DNA of 64,000 nt from Planctomycetota bacterium (GCA_003389325.1 QQVE01000055.1:1-64000); one strand, 5' to 3'; positions 17,634-27,443 are shown, numbered from the stretch's first letter. Translations and numbers: made by a program. Notes: a model not told the origin generated them from the sequence alone.

Positions 17634-17915
17634 CTACCTACGATTGTGCCCGCGGGCGCCACGAATACAAGTCCCGAGACCTCACACGGGCGGGCCGGCG
17701 GCCTGGGCCAGCGCTGCCGTACGACAGCGGCCTGAGATTCAAGTTGCCAGAGTGTCGCTACTTGCGCGTGCGCTCCATTCGGCGTTCAGGTCGCGGCAAC
17801 GCAGCCGCAACCGGCCGCTGGTTTGCACGTCCTGCGACGCAGCGGTACGATGACGCTCGGAATGCGGCACCGTGCCCGCTTGCGAGAATTCTAGACTCGA
17901 GGCCCAGGCCATCGC

Positions 17916-18677
17916 ATGGAAACTCAACCGCGTTCGCGCCGCAAGTTCAATGCTGAGGCGCTCGGCTCGCTCTTGACGTTCTCCCTCTTGGAAACGCTTT
18001 GCCGCCATGACTTGTTCGCGGCCGAGATTCGCCCCGACGCCATTCGATGGTTGGCCGAGGTCGACGAGCTAGGCCACGACCTCAAGGGGCAAGAGATCGA
18101 TCAAGTTGCCTGGCAAGAGAAGGTTGAGGAGCTGCTCCCGCAACTCGATATGCCCTCGCTATTGCAGCTAATCGATTTCGATCGGCTGACCGCCAACGTC
18201 AAGTTTGCCGAACGCGGTGAGCGCAGCTTGCGGTTTCGTTTTCCGCAGGTGAAGGGCGTGCCCACGAAGTTGAGCTTCGGCAAGCAGATCTTCGCGCTCC
18301 GCAAGGGGCGTTCGGTCGTGCCGCACGGCCACAACAACATGGCCACGGCGTTTCTGATTCTCAAGGGCGACTTGCGCGGCCGGCACTACGACCGCGTGCG
18401 CGACGAGCCGGAACACTTGATTATCAAGCCCACGATCGACCGCAAGTTCGTACCCGGCGAATGCTCCACCGTCTCTGACTATAAGGACAACGTTCACTGG
18501 TTCCAGGCGATTCGCGAGCCTGCTTTCATCTTCAACCTGCATGTTCTCGACGTTCGACCGGGGAGCAAGCTGCGTACGGGGCGCGTGTACGTCGACCCCG
18601 AGGGAGAGGCGATCGCCGGCGGACTGACCCGGGCACGCCGGATCGGCTTCCGCGAAGCCAACCAGATGTACGGATGA
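17916..18677 (+). CDS. Cupin-fold protein of unknown function
   Basis: The 253-residue protein looks cytoplasmic. Residues about 125-215 carry a cupin-type metal site: 'SVVPHGHNNMATAFLILKG' gives the HxH pair and the following glycine, and 'DNVHWFQAIREPAFIFNLH' gives the second-motif histidine. Before this, a helical N-terminal region of about 100 residues includes 'KFNAEALGSLLTFSLLETL'. A cysteine-dioxygenase-like or signalling role is possible, but no specific enzyme can be named. The likely ATG at 17916 has no strong ribosome-binding site. It precedes a secreted-protein gene by 119 bases on the same strand. Confidence 0.65.
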   Translation: METQPRSRRKFNAEALGSLLTFSLLETLCRHDLFAAEIRPDAIRWLAEVDELGHDLKGQEIDQVAWQEKVEELLPQLDMPSLLQLIDFDRLTANVKFAERGERSLRFRFPQVKGVPTKLSFGKQIFALRKGRSVVPHGHNNMATAFLILKGDLRGRHYDRVRDEPEHLIIKPTIDRKFVPGECSTVSDYKDNVHWFQAIREPAFIFNLHVLDVRPGSKLRTGRVYVDPEGEAIAGGLTRARRIGFREANQMYG

Positions 18678-18796
18678 CGACTTCGCCGACTCGGCGAGTG
18701 TTTGCGCTACGACGACACGTGGCTGCTGCTCTGCCGTTGCTCACCTTCGGTCGTCGTATACTAGAGTTGAGGCCCGCCAGGTGTAGGAGTGCCCCC

Positions 18797-21631
18797 ATGA
18801 CGAACACCTATCCAATGCTGAAGCTCACTGCCTTGCTTGCCGTCTTCGCGGTCGTGGGCGACCGTTGCTTTGCGCAGCGCGTGGACGTCGAAGCCTATTC
18901 GGGCAATCCGTTCGGCGTCGGACGGATTACGATCCATTCCGGCGAGGGCTTTCGCATCAAGCGCGTGCCGCGCCCGGGCAACGGGCGGATTGCGGCCCTT
19001 GCGCGGCGCATTGCCGACCGAGTCGGGCAGGGCGATCCGGTCAATCTCGAAAGCGCGGAACTGTCGCTTGTCGAGAAGTCGGGGCGAGCGCTGTATCCCG
19101 TGTTCGAAAAACGCGATCGGCCGATCCTGCGACAATTCATCAGCGTGCCCACCGAGAGCACGATCTTCTTCTTGTTTCGCGGCGACGATCCGCTCGACCT
19201 GACGGTGTACGCCCCCGACGCACTCGAAGGCCGTGTGATTCCCCAGGCGGATCCGGCGGGACACGCGCGGCTATTGCGCGCCTGGTGGAATGATTATTCA
19301 TCGGCCTCCGACGGCCGCGACGCGGTGCGCGAGTACCCGCAGATCGTCGAAGAATACCTGACCGACACGCTGGCCCGGCGCCTGAACTTGACGTTGCCCC
19401 GTCGCACGCCACGCCGAGAGCTCAATATTCTCCGGGGCGAACTGCGCTTGCTGGCCGGCAGCGAGACGCTGCGGCTGGAAGTCGCCGAGGCGGTGCTCAT
19501 GGGCGACCTGGCCAATGAGGCTGCGACGATTACGTTGCCCGAAGAGCTTCCGCCGCCGCAGCCCGAGTCGCTCAATCCACCGGCAGACGTGCCGACCGAA
19601 CCGCTGGCCGGCCGCGTACCGGTCGAGTGCTTTTACGTCCGGTTCGGCAGCTTCCCGAATTTCCAGTGGCTGCGCCATCGCACCGAGGACTGGGGAGGCG
19701 AGTTGCGCGACGTCGTTTCGGCCCGCGGGCTCGACTACGGGCTCAACGCTCGCATGCAGCAACAGCTAGGCCTGCGCGAGGGCAAGCTGGCCGATATCTT
19801 CGGCGACAAGGTCATCGCCGACGTGGCCCTGATCGGCACAGACATGTTCCTGAGCGAAGGGGCGGCGATCGGGACGCTGTTTCAAGCCAAGAGCAGCGCG
19901 GCGCTTTCGGCCGATCTGATGCAGCAGCGACGCAGCACGATGAACGAAGTCGAGGGGGCCAAGGAAGAGAAACTCACGATCGCCGACCGTCGGGTCTCTT
20001 ATATCTCGTCCCCCACCGGCACGGTTCGGTCCTACTACGTGGTCGACGGCGACTACCACCTGGTCACCACCAGCCGCCAGATCGTCGAATGGTTTCTGGC
20101 CACGGCCGACGGACATCACGAATCGCTGGCTGCTTCCGAAGAGTTTCGCTATACGCGGGCTCGCATGCCGCTTGAGCGAAACGACACCATCTTCGTCTAT
20201 CTCTCTCCCGAGTTCTTCGACAACCTGCTAAGCGGGCACTACCAGATTGAGCTCTACCGCCGGATGCGGTCGGCCGTGGAGATCGAACTGTTTCCGATCG
20301 CGCAGTTGGCCGCGCGGGCAGAGGAAAAGTCGGCTACGACCATCGACGAGTTGATCGCCGCCGACATGCTGCCGGCCGGTTTCGGCGAGCATCCCGACGG
20401 GAGCCGCCTCGTGGAAAAGGACGGGCAACTCGTCGACTCGCTGCGCGGCGGCCGCGGCACTTTCCTGCCGATTCCCGATGTGCCGTTGGGCAAAGTCACT
20501 CCATCCGAGGAGGCGGAGTATCGCCGCTTCAAGGATTACTACGTTGAACAATGGGGACAGATGGACCCGGTCGTCGTGGCCATCCGCCGGGAGGAGCTGC
20601 CCGGCGGCAAGCTTGAGCGGGTGGAACTGGAAGTGCAGGCCGCGCCGTTGTCACCCCAACACGTCGAGACGCTGTCGAACTGGCTAGGCGAACCGACCGA
20701 CCAGCGACTGGCTCCGGTCGAGGGCAACGTCGTGTCGTTCGAGGCCGTAGTTCGCGGCGGCACGTTCTTTGCCGGCGGCGAGCATCACTTGTTCGGCGCG
20801 CTGCGCAACGTCGACCCCAACTTCGCCCTCGACGCGCGCACAAGCATCATCGCCCGCATCATCGGCTCTCAACTTCAGGGAGTGCAAGGCTATCTGGGGG
20901 CCTGGCCCGAGCCCGGCTTTTTGCGGTTGCTGGGCGGTTCATCGAACCTGCCGGCCGACCCTGCCGGCTACACGCAACTGCGGACCGGATTGTGGCGGCG
21001 CCAGATCAACGGTTTCACGCTGCTCTCGTTTCACCCGCAGATCCTTGAGCAGGTGTCCCCCGAGCTCCAGTTCGTCAAGGCGGAGCGTCCGGCGCAAGTC
21101 TGGCTCGAGGCCGACGACCTGGCCGACTCGACCTTGGCTCCGATGATCAACGCGTTTGGATATCGCCAATCGCGACAGATCACGCTGGGAAACACGCGGT
21201 TTATGAACATGCTCATCGAGCAGTTGCACGTCCCGCCGGAAGAGAGCCTTGCCACTGGAGAGCGCATCCTGGGGGCCAAGTTCATGTCGCCGCTGGGAGG
21301 CGAATACGAGTTGCGAAAGTGGGAGGGCGGGGCAGAAGGTTGGGTGGCCACGGCCCTCGCCGACCGTGACAACTCGACGCAGCCGCCGCCCGACTACCAG
21401 TACGAAGCGCTTCGCTGGGTGCGGGGCGCGAAGCTCGAACTGTCGATGCAGCAAGCTCCCCAAGCGGCGCTCGCCGCCCATGGCGAGTTTATCATGCCGG
21501 TTGAATCGCGCCCGTCCACCTTCGAGTTGCCGAAGCTTCCCTTCGGCCTGTCAACTCCGCAGCCCAAACCGAAGGCCGACGAGAAACAGCCGGAAGTCCT
21601 GCCCGCACCCTCGGGAAAGCGGGAGTTCTAA
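18797..21631 (+). CDS. Large secreted protein of unknown function
   Basis: The 944-residue protein has a signal peptide ('LTALLAVFAVVGDRCFAQ') and then no further membrane segment, so it is exported. The start was set at the ATG at 18797 because 'taggag' lies eight bases before it; the frame is open further upstream to 18674 but has no signal there. A possible -10 hexamer TATACT is at 18757-18762. The sequence is rich in charged residues. Recurrent themes include 'PVECFYVRFGSFPNFQWL', 'TDMFLSEGAAIGTLFQ' and the C-terminal Pro/Lys-rich tail 'STPQPKPKADEKQ'. I recognise no domain. The length and style match large conserved planctomycete exported proteins. The sulfatase gene follows after 17 bases, so the two may be co-transcribed. 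Confidence 0.75.
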   Translation: MTNTYPMLKLTALLAVFAVVGDRCFAQRVDVEAYSGNPFGVGRITIHSGEGFRIKRVPRPGNGRIAALARRIADRVGQGDPVNLESAELSLVEKSGRALYPVFEKRDRPILRQFISVPTESTIFFLFRGDDPLDLTVYAPDALEGRVIPQADPAGHARLLRAWWNDYSSASDGRDAVREYPQIVEEYLTDTLARRLNLTLPRRTPRRELNILRGELRLLAGSETLRLEVAEAVLMGDLANEAATITLPEELPPPQPESLNPPADVPTEPLAGRVPVECFYVRFGSFPNFQWLRHRTEDWGGELRDVVSARGLDYGLNARMQQQLGLREGKLADIFGDKVIADVALIGTDMFLSEGAAIGTLFQAKSSAALSADLMQQRRSTMNEVEGAKEEKLTIADRRVSYISSPTGTVRSYYVVDGDYHLVTTSRQIVEWFLATADGHHESLAASEEFRYTRARMPLERNDTIFVYLSPEFFDNLLSGHYQIELYRRMRSAVEIELFPIAQLAARAEEKSATTIDELIAADMLPAGFGEHPDGSRLVEKDGQLVDSLRGGRGTFLPIPDVPLGKVTPSEEAEYRRFKDYYVEQWGQMDPVVVAIRREELPGGKLERVELEVQAAPLSPQHVETLSNWLGEPTDQRLAPVEGNVVSFEAVVRGGTFFAGGEHHLFGALRNVDPNFALDARTSIIARIIGSQLQGVQGYLGAWPEPGFLRLLGGSSNLPADPAGYTQLRTGLWRRQINGFTLLSFHPQILEQVSPELQFVKAERPAQVWLEADDLADSTLAPMINAFGYRQSRQITLGNTRFMNMLIEQLHVPPEESLATGERILGAKFMSPLGGEYELRKWEGGAEGWVATALADRDNSTQPPPDYQYEALRWVRGAKLELSMQQAPQAALAAHGEFIMPVESRPSTFELPKLPFGLSTPQPKPKADEKQPEVLPAPSGKREF

Positions 21632-21648
21632 TATCGAACCCCGAGTGC

Positions 21649-23058
21649 GTGGTGAGCCTCCCCAAGCTCAGGAGACAATCGTTGAAAGCGAACGGCCTCT
21701 TGTTGGTTGCGCTAGTCGCGCTCGTGCTCTGCGGAACGGCGTCCGGCGGCCAGTCGCGCAACGTGCTGCTGATAGCCGTCGACGACATGAACAACGACTT
21801 AAGTTGTTACGGCCACCCGATCGTCAAGTCTCCACACATCGACAAGCTGGCCGCGCGGGGTGTGAAGTTCGATCGCGCATATTGCCAGTATCCGGTGTGC
21901 AATCCGTCACGGGTTTCGATGTTGAGCGGGTTGCGCCCCGATGCGACCCGCGTAATGGACCTCGAGACGCCCCCGCGCTCGCACCTGGCCGACGTCGTGT
22001 TCCTGCCCCAGTACTTTCGCCAGCACGGTTATCACACAGCGCACGTGGGCAAGATCTTTCACACGGGAGCGGACTTCGAGGATCCACCGAGTTGGGACGT
22101 CGAAATTCGGGAACGCGGCAAGCATCCGCCGGAGTCCACGGTCCTGCGTTCCAAAAAGCTTGATCGCCCGGTCGATTATCGGATGACGTGGGCCGTGCTC
22201 AGTGCCAGCGACGCGGAAACCGCCGATGGCGTTGTTGCCCGGCAGGGCGCGGCAATGCTCGAGCGTCTGGCCTCAGACACGAAGCCATTTTTTCTGGCGG
22301 TCGGTTTTCGCCGTCCGCACCAGCCCTATGCCGCGCCGCAGAAATACTTCGACATGTATCCGCCGGATAGCATCCCGCCGCTGGTGGAACCGGCCGAGCA
22401 CTTGCAACATATCCCCGCCGCGGCGCTGACTTATCCGGCGGGCACGCCGAACTTGCCGGAGGCCGACCGGCAGCAAGTGCTGTCTGCCTACTACGCTTGC
22501 AATTCGTTTGTCGACGCCCAAGTGGGCCTCTTGATGGACGCCCTCGACGAGGCCGACTTGTGGCGCAATACCGTCGTCGTTTTTTATAGCGACCACGGTT
22601 ACCACCTCGGCGAGCACGGCGGCATGTGGCACAAGATGTCGCTGTTCGAGGCATCGGCACGCGTCCCCATGATCGTTGTGGCCCCCGGGGCGAAGGGGAA
22701 CGGCGAGAGCTGTGAGCGGCTCGTCGAACTGATCGACATCTATCCAACGCTCGTCGACCTATGCGGCCTGCCGCAGGTCGAGGGCCTTGCCGGGCGCAGC
22801 CTGCGTCCTTTGCTTGAATCGCCCGCTGCACCCTGGAAGCAAGCGGCGTATACGCAAGTGCTCCGTGGCGACGTCATGGGCCGTAGCGTGCGCACCGCGC
22901 GGTGGCGGTATACCGAGTGGGACGATGGGCGACTGGGTGCCGAGCTCTACGACTACGAAAACGACCCGCACGAGTACCACAACCTGGCAGGCACGACTGG
23001 CGCGGCCGACGTGCAGGCCGACATGCGCAAGCTGCTTCGCGATGGCGAGCAGGAATAG
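21649..23058 (+). CDS. Type I sulfatase (iduronate-2-sulfatase-like)
   Basis: The 469-residue exported arylsulfatase-family enzyme (PF00884) has a signal peptide ('LLLVALVALVLCGTASGG'). The metal-ligand pair is in 'LLIAVDDMNND' (Asp45, Asp46). The formylglycine signature is 'CNPSRVSMLSG', with Cys84 as the residue oxidised to formylglycine and Arg88 as its partner. 'HVGKIFHTG' and 'VVVFYSDHGYHLGEHG' supply further active-site residues. The general layout (YCQYPVCNPSR, 'GFRRPHQPYAAP') is close to iduronate-2-sulfatases, which act on sulfated glycans; the real substrate is not known. The GTG at 21649 is used as start, 17 bases after the unknown secreted protein. The DUF6807 gene follows after 39 bases. 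Confidence 0.9.
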   Translation: MVSLPKLRRQSLKANGLLLVALVALVLCGTASGGQSRNVLLIAVDDMNNDLSCYGHPIVKSPHIDKLAARGVKFDRAYCQYPVCNPSRVSMLSGLRPDATRVMDLETPPRSHLADVVFLPQYFRQHGYHTAHVGKIFHTGADFEDPPSWDVEIRERGKHPPESTVLRSKKLDRPVDYRMTWAVLSASDAETADGVVARQGAAMLERLASDTKPFFLAVGFRRPHQPYAAPQKYFDMYPPDSIPPLVEPAEHLQHIPAAALTYPAGTPNLPEADRQQVLSAYYACNSFVDAQVGLLMDALDEADLWRNTVVVFYSDHGYHLGEHGGMWHKMSLFEASARVPMIVVAPGAKGNGESCERLVELIDIYPTLVDLCGLPQVEGLAGRSLRPLLESPAAPWKQAAYTQVLRGDVMGRSVRTARWRYTEWDDGRLGAELYDYENDPHEYHNLAGTTGAADVQADMRKLLRDGEQE

Positions 23059-23097
23059 GCCCTATCTCTCCAGCCTGGAACGAGTTTCTGTTCTACA

Positions 23098-24027
23098 ATG
23101 CCTGTCCGTACTACAACCCTCGTTCTGTTGAACGTCTTTGCAGCTCTTTCCGCAGCCCGCGCCGAAGCACCGGTCTCCTTCAAGCACGACGACAGTCGCG
23201 TGCAAATCGACGTCGACGGCAGGTCATTTGCGACGTACGTTTATCGTGATCCCGATATCCTACGGCCCTACCTGACGCACGTGCACGCGCCCAGCGGTAC
23301 GCAAGTCACACGCAATCATCCACCCGTGCCGGGTCGCGACGCGGTCGATCACGACACGATGCACCCGGGCATCTGGCTCGCCTTCGGCGACTTGTCTGGG
23401 GCAGATTTCTGGCGCAATAAGGCCCGGGTCGAGCATATCGAGTTTGTCGAGACTCCTGTGGCCGACGACGAGGGAGGTCACTTCGCCGTCCGCAATCGAT
23501 ACGTGGCCGACGGAGCGACCATGTGCGAGGAGTTGTGCCGCATCGCAGTTCGCAAGCTTCCTGCCGGCACGCTTATCCTCTGGGATTCGACCTTCACGGG
23601 CCCGCGCGAATTCGCCTTCGGCGATCAGGAAGAGATGGGGCTCGGCGTGCGCGTGGCCACGCCGCTGGCTGCGAAGAACGGCGGACGGCTGACGAACGCC
23701 GACGGTTTGGTGGGCGAGGATCAGGTGTGGGGCAAGCAAGCGGCGTGGTGCGACTACTCGGGCACGATCAACGGCGAAGCTCTGGGCGTGCTGCTGGTCC
23801 CCGATCCGCAGAACTTTCGCCGCGCGTGGTTTCACGCCCGGGACTATGGTTTTGTGGCGGCCAACCCGTTCGGCCGCAATGCGTTCACCCGCGGCGAGAA
23901 GAGCCGGGTGAGCGTCGAGCCCGAGAAGTCGCTTCGCTTGCGGTTCGGTGTGTTGGTCCACTCAGGCCCCATCGACCTGCAGTCGGCCTACCACGATGTG
24001 GCTGCAGCGCTGGCAGGCGGCCAGTAG
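23098..24027 (+). CDS. DUF6807 (PmoA-like) exported protein
   Basis: The 309-residue protein has a signal peptide ('TLVLLNVFAALSAARAE') followed by a beta-sandwich with 'RPYLTHVHAPSGTQVTRNHP' and 'DHDTMHPGIWLAFGDLSG'. These are hallmarks of the DUF6807 family, often annotated as 'PmoA family' although unrelated in role to methane monooxygenase. Members sit in carbohydrate-degradation loci of planctomycetes and Bacteroidetes, and the conserved histidines hint at metal or ligand binding; the function is not established. The gene lies 39 bases after the sulfatase gene and 68 bases before the PaiB-like gene, so a common transcript is likely. Confidence 0.8.
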   Translation: MPVRTTTLVLLNVFAALSAARAEAPVSFKHDDSRVQIDVDGRSFATYVYRDPDILRPYLTHVHAPSGTQVTRNHPPVPGRDAVDHDTMHPGIWLAFGDLSGADFWRNKARVEHIEFVETPVADDEGGHFAVRNRYVADGATMCEELCRIAVRKLPAGTLILWDSTFTGPREFAFGDQEEMGLGVRVATPLAAKNGGRLTNADGLVGEDQVWGKQAAWCDYSGTINGEALGVLLVPDPQNFRRAWFHARDYGFVAANPFGRNAFTRGEKSRVSVEPEKSLRLRFGVLVHSGPIDLQSAYHDVAAALAGGQ

Positions 24028-24095
24028 CGAACTTCTGCGGCCGGCACGGTGTCCGTCGAGGCAGATTCGCGCCAAGAGACTCTTCCGGAGATGCC

Positions 24096-24728
24096 ATGTA
24101 CGTCCCCGTCGCATTTGCCGAGCACGATCGCGAGAAGCTGATCGCGTTTATCCGCGCCCACAGCTTTGCCGTGCTCGTTTCGACGATCGACAACGAGCCG
24201 TTTGCCACGCATCTACCGCTGCTGGTCGACGAACGGGTCGAACCGCACGGCCATTTGCTAGGGCACGTGGCGCGGGCGAATCCACACGCTCAAGCGTTGG
24301 ACGGGCAGGACGCTCTGGCCGTGTTTCACGGTCCGCATGCCTATGTGTCCCCGCGCTGGTACGAGTCGGATGGCATGGTGCCGACGTGGAACTACGTCGC
24401 GGTGCACGTGTACGGCCGCTGCGAGGTGGTCGACGAGGCAACGACGGTCGAAATCTTAAGCGAGACCGTGGCTCGGCACGAAAGCGCCATGCCCGCCCCC
24501 TGGTCGATGGACTCGTCGGAAGACCGATTTCGCAAGCTGGCCGCGGGCGTGGTCGGTTTTCGGCTGGCTATTTCACGCATCGAGGGAAAGTGGAAGCTGG
24601 GGCAGAACCACCCCGCCGAAGTCCGCCAGCGAGCCGCGACCCATCTAGCCAACTGCGCGGACGCGTCCTCGCGCGCAATTGCACGGCTCATGACGGCTGT
24701 GCTAGGGGGCGACCCGCCCGGCCAGTAG
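24096..24728 (+). CDS. FMN-binding negative transcriptional regulator (PaiB-like)
   Basis: The 210-residue protein matches the PaiB family (PF04299) over its whole length: 'MYVPVAFAEHDREKLIAFI', 'FATHLPLLVDE', 'GHLLGHVARANPHA', 'VFHGPHAYVSPRWY', 'VPTWNYVAVHVYG' and 'KLGQNHPAEVR'. The fold is a split-barrel flavin-binding domain. In Bacillus subtilis PaiB represses sporulation and protease genes, but many family members have no known role. The ATG at 24096 has 'cggag' a few bases upstream. It is the last gene of the cluster running from 18797; a 255-base gap follows. Confidence 0.9.
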   Translation: MYVPVAFAEHDREKLIAFIRAHSFAVLVSTIDNEPFATHLPLLVDERVEPHGHLLGHVARANPHAQALDGQDALAVFHGPHAYVSPRWYESDGMVPTWNYVAVHVYGRCEVVDEATTVEILSETVARHESAMPAPWSMDSSEDRFRKLAAGVVGFRLAISRIEGKWKLGQNHPAEVRQRAATHLANCADASSRAIARLMTAVLGGDPPGQ

Positions 24729-24983
24729 TAGTCGCCGCAACGTGACGCCATCCGACCTGCCTTGGGACGGGGGAACTATCGGTTGTAGGGGCCGCGCACC
24801 CCGGGCGTCCCCGCGCGGGCTCGGCGGAGCCTCTCGTCCACAAAGTCCCGCGATCGTGTCAGCGCAGACATCGAACGCTTCTCCCGGCGCATCTCCAGTT
24901 TGCTGCTAGGCTTTCAGTGGCAGGCCCCCTTTCGGGACGCTGCGCGCGGGGCGAACCTGACGATCATCACCGAGGGGTGCACC

Positions 24984-26909
24984 ATGGGTCTACTCGATCA
25001 GCTCAAGTCCCTAGTCTCGTCCGCGCCGGATGCGAATTTGGGCCGCGCGACGATTACCGTATATGACAAGTTCGGCCGGCAGTTGGAAATCGAACGCGAC
25101 GAGTGGCGCACGCACGTCCTGCCCCAGCAGCTTATCGACGCGCACGACGATGCCGACGCACTCTACGCAGCCATTGTGGGAGCCTTGGAAGACGGTTTTG
25201 TCGACGACGTCTTGCCCGCCACCGAGCGACTCTATGAAATCGACACGAATCCCGAGCGCTGCCACACCGTGCGCGGAATTGCCCTGCTGCAAAGCGGCGA
25301 TTTGGAGGGCGCGGGCTTCGTACTCAGCGACTATCTCGAACGATTCGGCCCGTCGGGCGTCGTGTTGACGAACCTGGCCAAGTTGCAAGCGGCCCGCGGT
25401 CTGGAAGCCCAGTCGGAGGCCACGCTGTGGCTCGCGCTTTCCTACGATCCCAACCAGGAGAACGCGCTGCTCTGGTATGGCAGCATTCACCGCGAGCGGC
25501 AGGGCAACGAGGGCCTATGGCAGGCGATCGAGCGTGTTGCCGAATTGCCCGGCAGTTGGCGCCCGCAGTTGTGGTTGGCGCGAAACGCTTTGGAACGTCG
25601 CGAGCTGAATGAAGCCCGCCGATTGTACAGCCACGTGCTCGACCAGGCGGCCGACGAACCCGACGTGCTGATGATGATTTCCGGCGACCTAGGCAACAAC
25701 GGCTATGCCAGTGAGGTGCTAAACATCGTCGGGCCGGTCTACGAACCGCACCGCCACAACCCGCTGGCCGGCCTGAACCTGCTGCGGGCCCATCTGCAAA
25801 TGGGCAACCTCGTCGAAGGTCAGGAGTTGCTGCACGAGCTCTTCGCGTTGAACCGACCCGACCTGCGCGACAGGCTCTTTGCCATCTCGAACGAGTTCGG
25901 CAACCTCGAGCAGGCCGAAGCCGTACCGCAGCCAACCGAGGATCAACCGCTGGCCGTCGAGCTCGTTACCCTCGAGCGGCCGATTTGGTTGTCGGGATTG
26001 CACGATCCGGCCTGGCTGTTTCCGGCCGACAAAGGCCAGGGCCCGGAGATCGCCTTTCTCGCATTGGCCAACGTCACCGGCGCTGAGCAAGCTGACCCCA
26101 GCGTTCAGCGCGAAGACGACCTGGGTCGTTTGACGCGCAGTCTGCCGATGTACCTCGCCGAATCCACGTGGCTGCGATCGGGACGGCGGACCTGTGTCGT
26201 CTTGCCCGCGGTGCGGGGGGCGGGGCCCGTTGTTTCCGGTCAACCGTGGCCCGAGGAAAGTATCTTTCACTGTGCCGGAGACGCACCACTGGCCGTTTCC
26301 GGCAGCCTCGACGGCTCGGGCGACGAATTACGCGTGGAGCTCTCCCTTTGGGACTGCACGAGTCGGAGAAGGATTTGTCAGCTCGACTTCTCGATGACGC
26401 CGGACGAGTTGGGGACCACCGTGCAAGAGCTCGACCACGAGATCCTGGAAGCCCTCGAAGCAGCCAGCGCCGCAGAAGGCCGCGACCAGGACGACCGTCC
26501 GGGCGTCGAAGAGATGCCGTTGTACCTGCTCTGCTTGGGGCATTCATTAACGTTGTCGTTGGTGCAATCCGGCGTGATCCGGCGCGATGCGATGTGGGGC
26601 GAGAGAAACATGTACCAGGCAATGCTGGCACTCGTCCTGGAAATGCCCAAGGCCCTGGCGCCCAAGCTGATGTTCCTGGGTGCGTTGGCCAAGGGGCACG
26701 ACTTCGGCTCGTTGGTCTACAGCGAGTTCAAACAGCCCGCGCTGCAACTGATTGAGGACGAGCGCGATCGCAATAGCCCGCTCTACCGGCTGTCGCCTTT
26801 GTTCCTCAAAGCGTTCGACATGCACCGCTTCGGCCTCCGCCGCGACGAGTTGCTGGCGACGGCCCAGGGGCCATTCCGAGCCTGGCTCGAGTCGCTGTCG
26901 GAGGCTTGA
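24984..26909 (+). CDS. TPR-rich cytoplasmic protein of unknown function
   Basis: The 641-residue protein begins MGLLDQLKSLVSS at an ATG with 'gagggg' nine bases upstream; an earlier in-frame start at 24900 lacks such a site. After a short N-terminal domain ('RATITVYDKFGRQLEIERDE') the middle third consists of tetratricopeptide-like helix pairs ('RLYEIDTNPERCHTVRGIAL', 'LLWYGSIHRERQGNEGLWQ', 'RLYSHVLDQAADEPDVLMM'). The C-terminal half is a mixed domain with 'SGSLDGSGDELRVELSLWD' and no motif I recognise. There is no signal peptide or membrane segment. TPR repeats suggest a scaffold for protein-protein contacts. It stands alone between gaps of 255 and 140 bases. Confidence 0.7.
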   Translation: MGLLDQLKSLVSSAPDANLGRATITVYDKFGRQLEIERDEWRTHVLPQQLIDAHDDADALYAAIVGALEDGFVDDVLPATERLYEIDTNPERCHTVRGIALLQSGDLEGAGFVLSDYLERFGPSGVVLTNLAKLQAARGLEAQSEATLWLALSYDPNQENALLWYGSIHRERQGNEGLWQAIERVAELPGSWRPQLWLARNALERRELNEARRLYSHVLDQAADEPDVLMMISGDLGNNGYASEVLNIVGPVYEPHRHNPLAGLNLLRAHLQMGNLVEGQELLHELFALNRPDLRDRLFAISNEFGNLEQAEAVPQPTEDQPLAVELVTLERPIWLSGLHDPAWLFPADKGQGPEIAFLALANVTGAEQADPSVQREDDLGRLTRSLPMYLAESTWLRSGRRTCVVLPAVRGAGPVVSGQPWPEESIFHCAGDAPLAVSGSLDGSGDELRVELSLWDCTSRRRICQLDFSMTPDELGTTVQELDHEILEALEAASAAEGRDQDDRPGVEEMPLYLLCLGHSLTLSLVQSGVIRRDAMWGERNMYQAMLALVLEMPKALAPKLMFLGALAKGHDFGSLVYSEFKQPALQLIEDERDRNSPLYRLSPLFLKAFDMHRFGLRRDELLATAQGPFRAWLESLSEA

Positions 26910-27049
26910 GCCTCAGGCTGTTCTGCGTGTTGCAGGGCCGCGCGAAACTCCGGGCGACGGCCGGGGTTCAATGGCGTGAATCGCTGCTGCCGCAAGTCGC
27001 GGCGGCCCGGCGATGCGCAGGCGGTCTATCAGTTTTCACGGAGACAACC

Positions 27050-27328
27050 ATGACCAGGCTAGTTTGTGTGCTGTTGGCGGTGGCGATGCTGGGCGGAGCC
27101 CGGTTGGCGGCAGGAGCGGACGAAAAACCCGGCAAGTCGCCGGAGAAGCGTTTCGCCCGGGCCGACAAGAACGGCGACAAGAAGCTGACGCTCGAAGAGT
27201 TCGTCGGCAAGCGGCAGGACGAGAAGAAGGAGAAGGCCGTTAAGCGGTTCGGCAGGCTCGACAAGGACAACGACGAGTTCCTGAGCCTCGAGGAATTCAT
27301 GGCCGGCATCAAGAAGAAGAACAAGTAG
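27050..27328 (+). CDS. Small secreted EF-hand protein
   Basis: The 92-residue protein has a signal peptide ('LVCVLLAVAMLGGARLAAG') and two EF-hand calcium-binding loops: 'RADKNGDKKLTLEEF' and 'RLDKDNDEFLSLEEF', each with the Asp/Asn pattern at loop positions 1, 3 and 5 and a Glu at position 12. The linker and tail are very lysine-rich. The ATG at 27050 has 'ggagac' just before it. EF-hand proteins of this type are frequent in planctomycetes and are thought to be periplasmic calcium binders. A strong terminator follows 45 bases after the stop. Confidence 0.85.
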   Translation: MTRLVCVLLAVAMLGGARLAAGADEKPGKSPEKRFARADKNGDKKLTLEEFVGKRQDEKKEKAVKRFGRLDKDNDEFLSLEEFMAGIKKKNK

Positions 27329-27373
27329 CCGACAAGCCAGGCGGCCGAGCAACGCGGCCTGGCTGCTCGCAGT

Positions 27374-27416
27374 ATCGGCCCGGGGCGGCTTCGGTTGCCC
27401 CGGGCCGATGTGTTTT
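27374..27416 (+). terminator. Strong intrinsic terminator after the EF-hand gene
   Basis: A perfect 13-bp stem (27374-27386 with 27397-27409) closes a 10-base loop holding 'ttcg' and is followed by 'gtgtttt'. It lies between the EF-hand gene and the second sulfatase gene; its last T residues overlap the -35 hexamer of the next promoter candidate. Confidence 0.85.
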
Positions 27417-27443
27417 GGAGCGCCGTGGTGACGTGATTACAAT
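27415..27443 (+). promoter_or_regulatory. Candidate promoter for the sulfatase-fusion gene
   Basis: TTGGAG (27415-27420) and TACAAT (27438-27443) are separated by 17 bases, the usual spacing for housekeeping sigma factors. The -35 match is weak (3 of 6) and the -10 is good (5 of 6). It lies directly after a terminator and 36 bases before the start codon, with 'aggag' at 27464 as ribosome-binding site. Confidence 0.45.

Noticed and set aside
17643..17670. Promoter-like pair ahead of the small membrane protein gene of the ABC operon
   Set aside because: The implied transcript start would lie within a few bases of the start codon, leaving no room for the ribosome-binding site seen there; both hexamers are weak.
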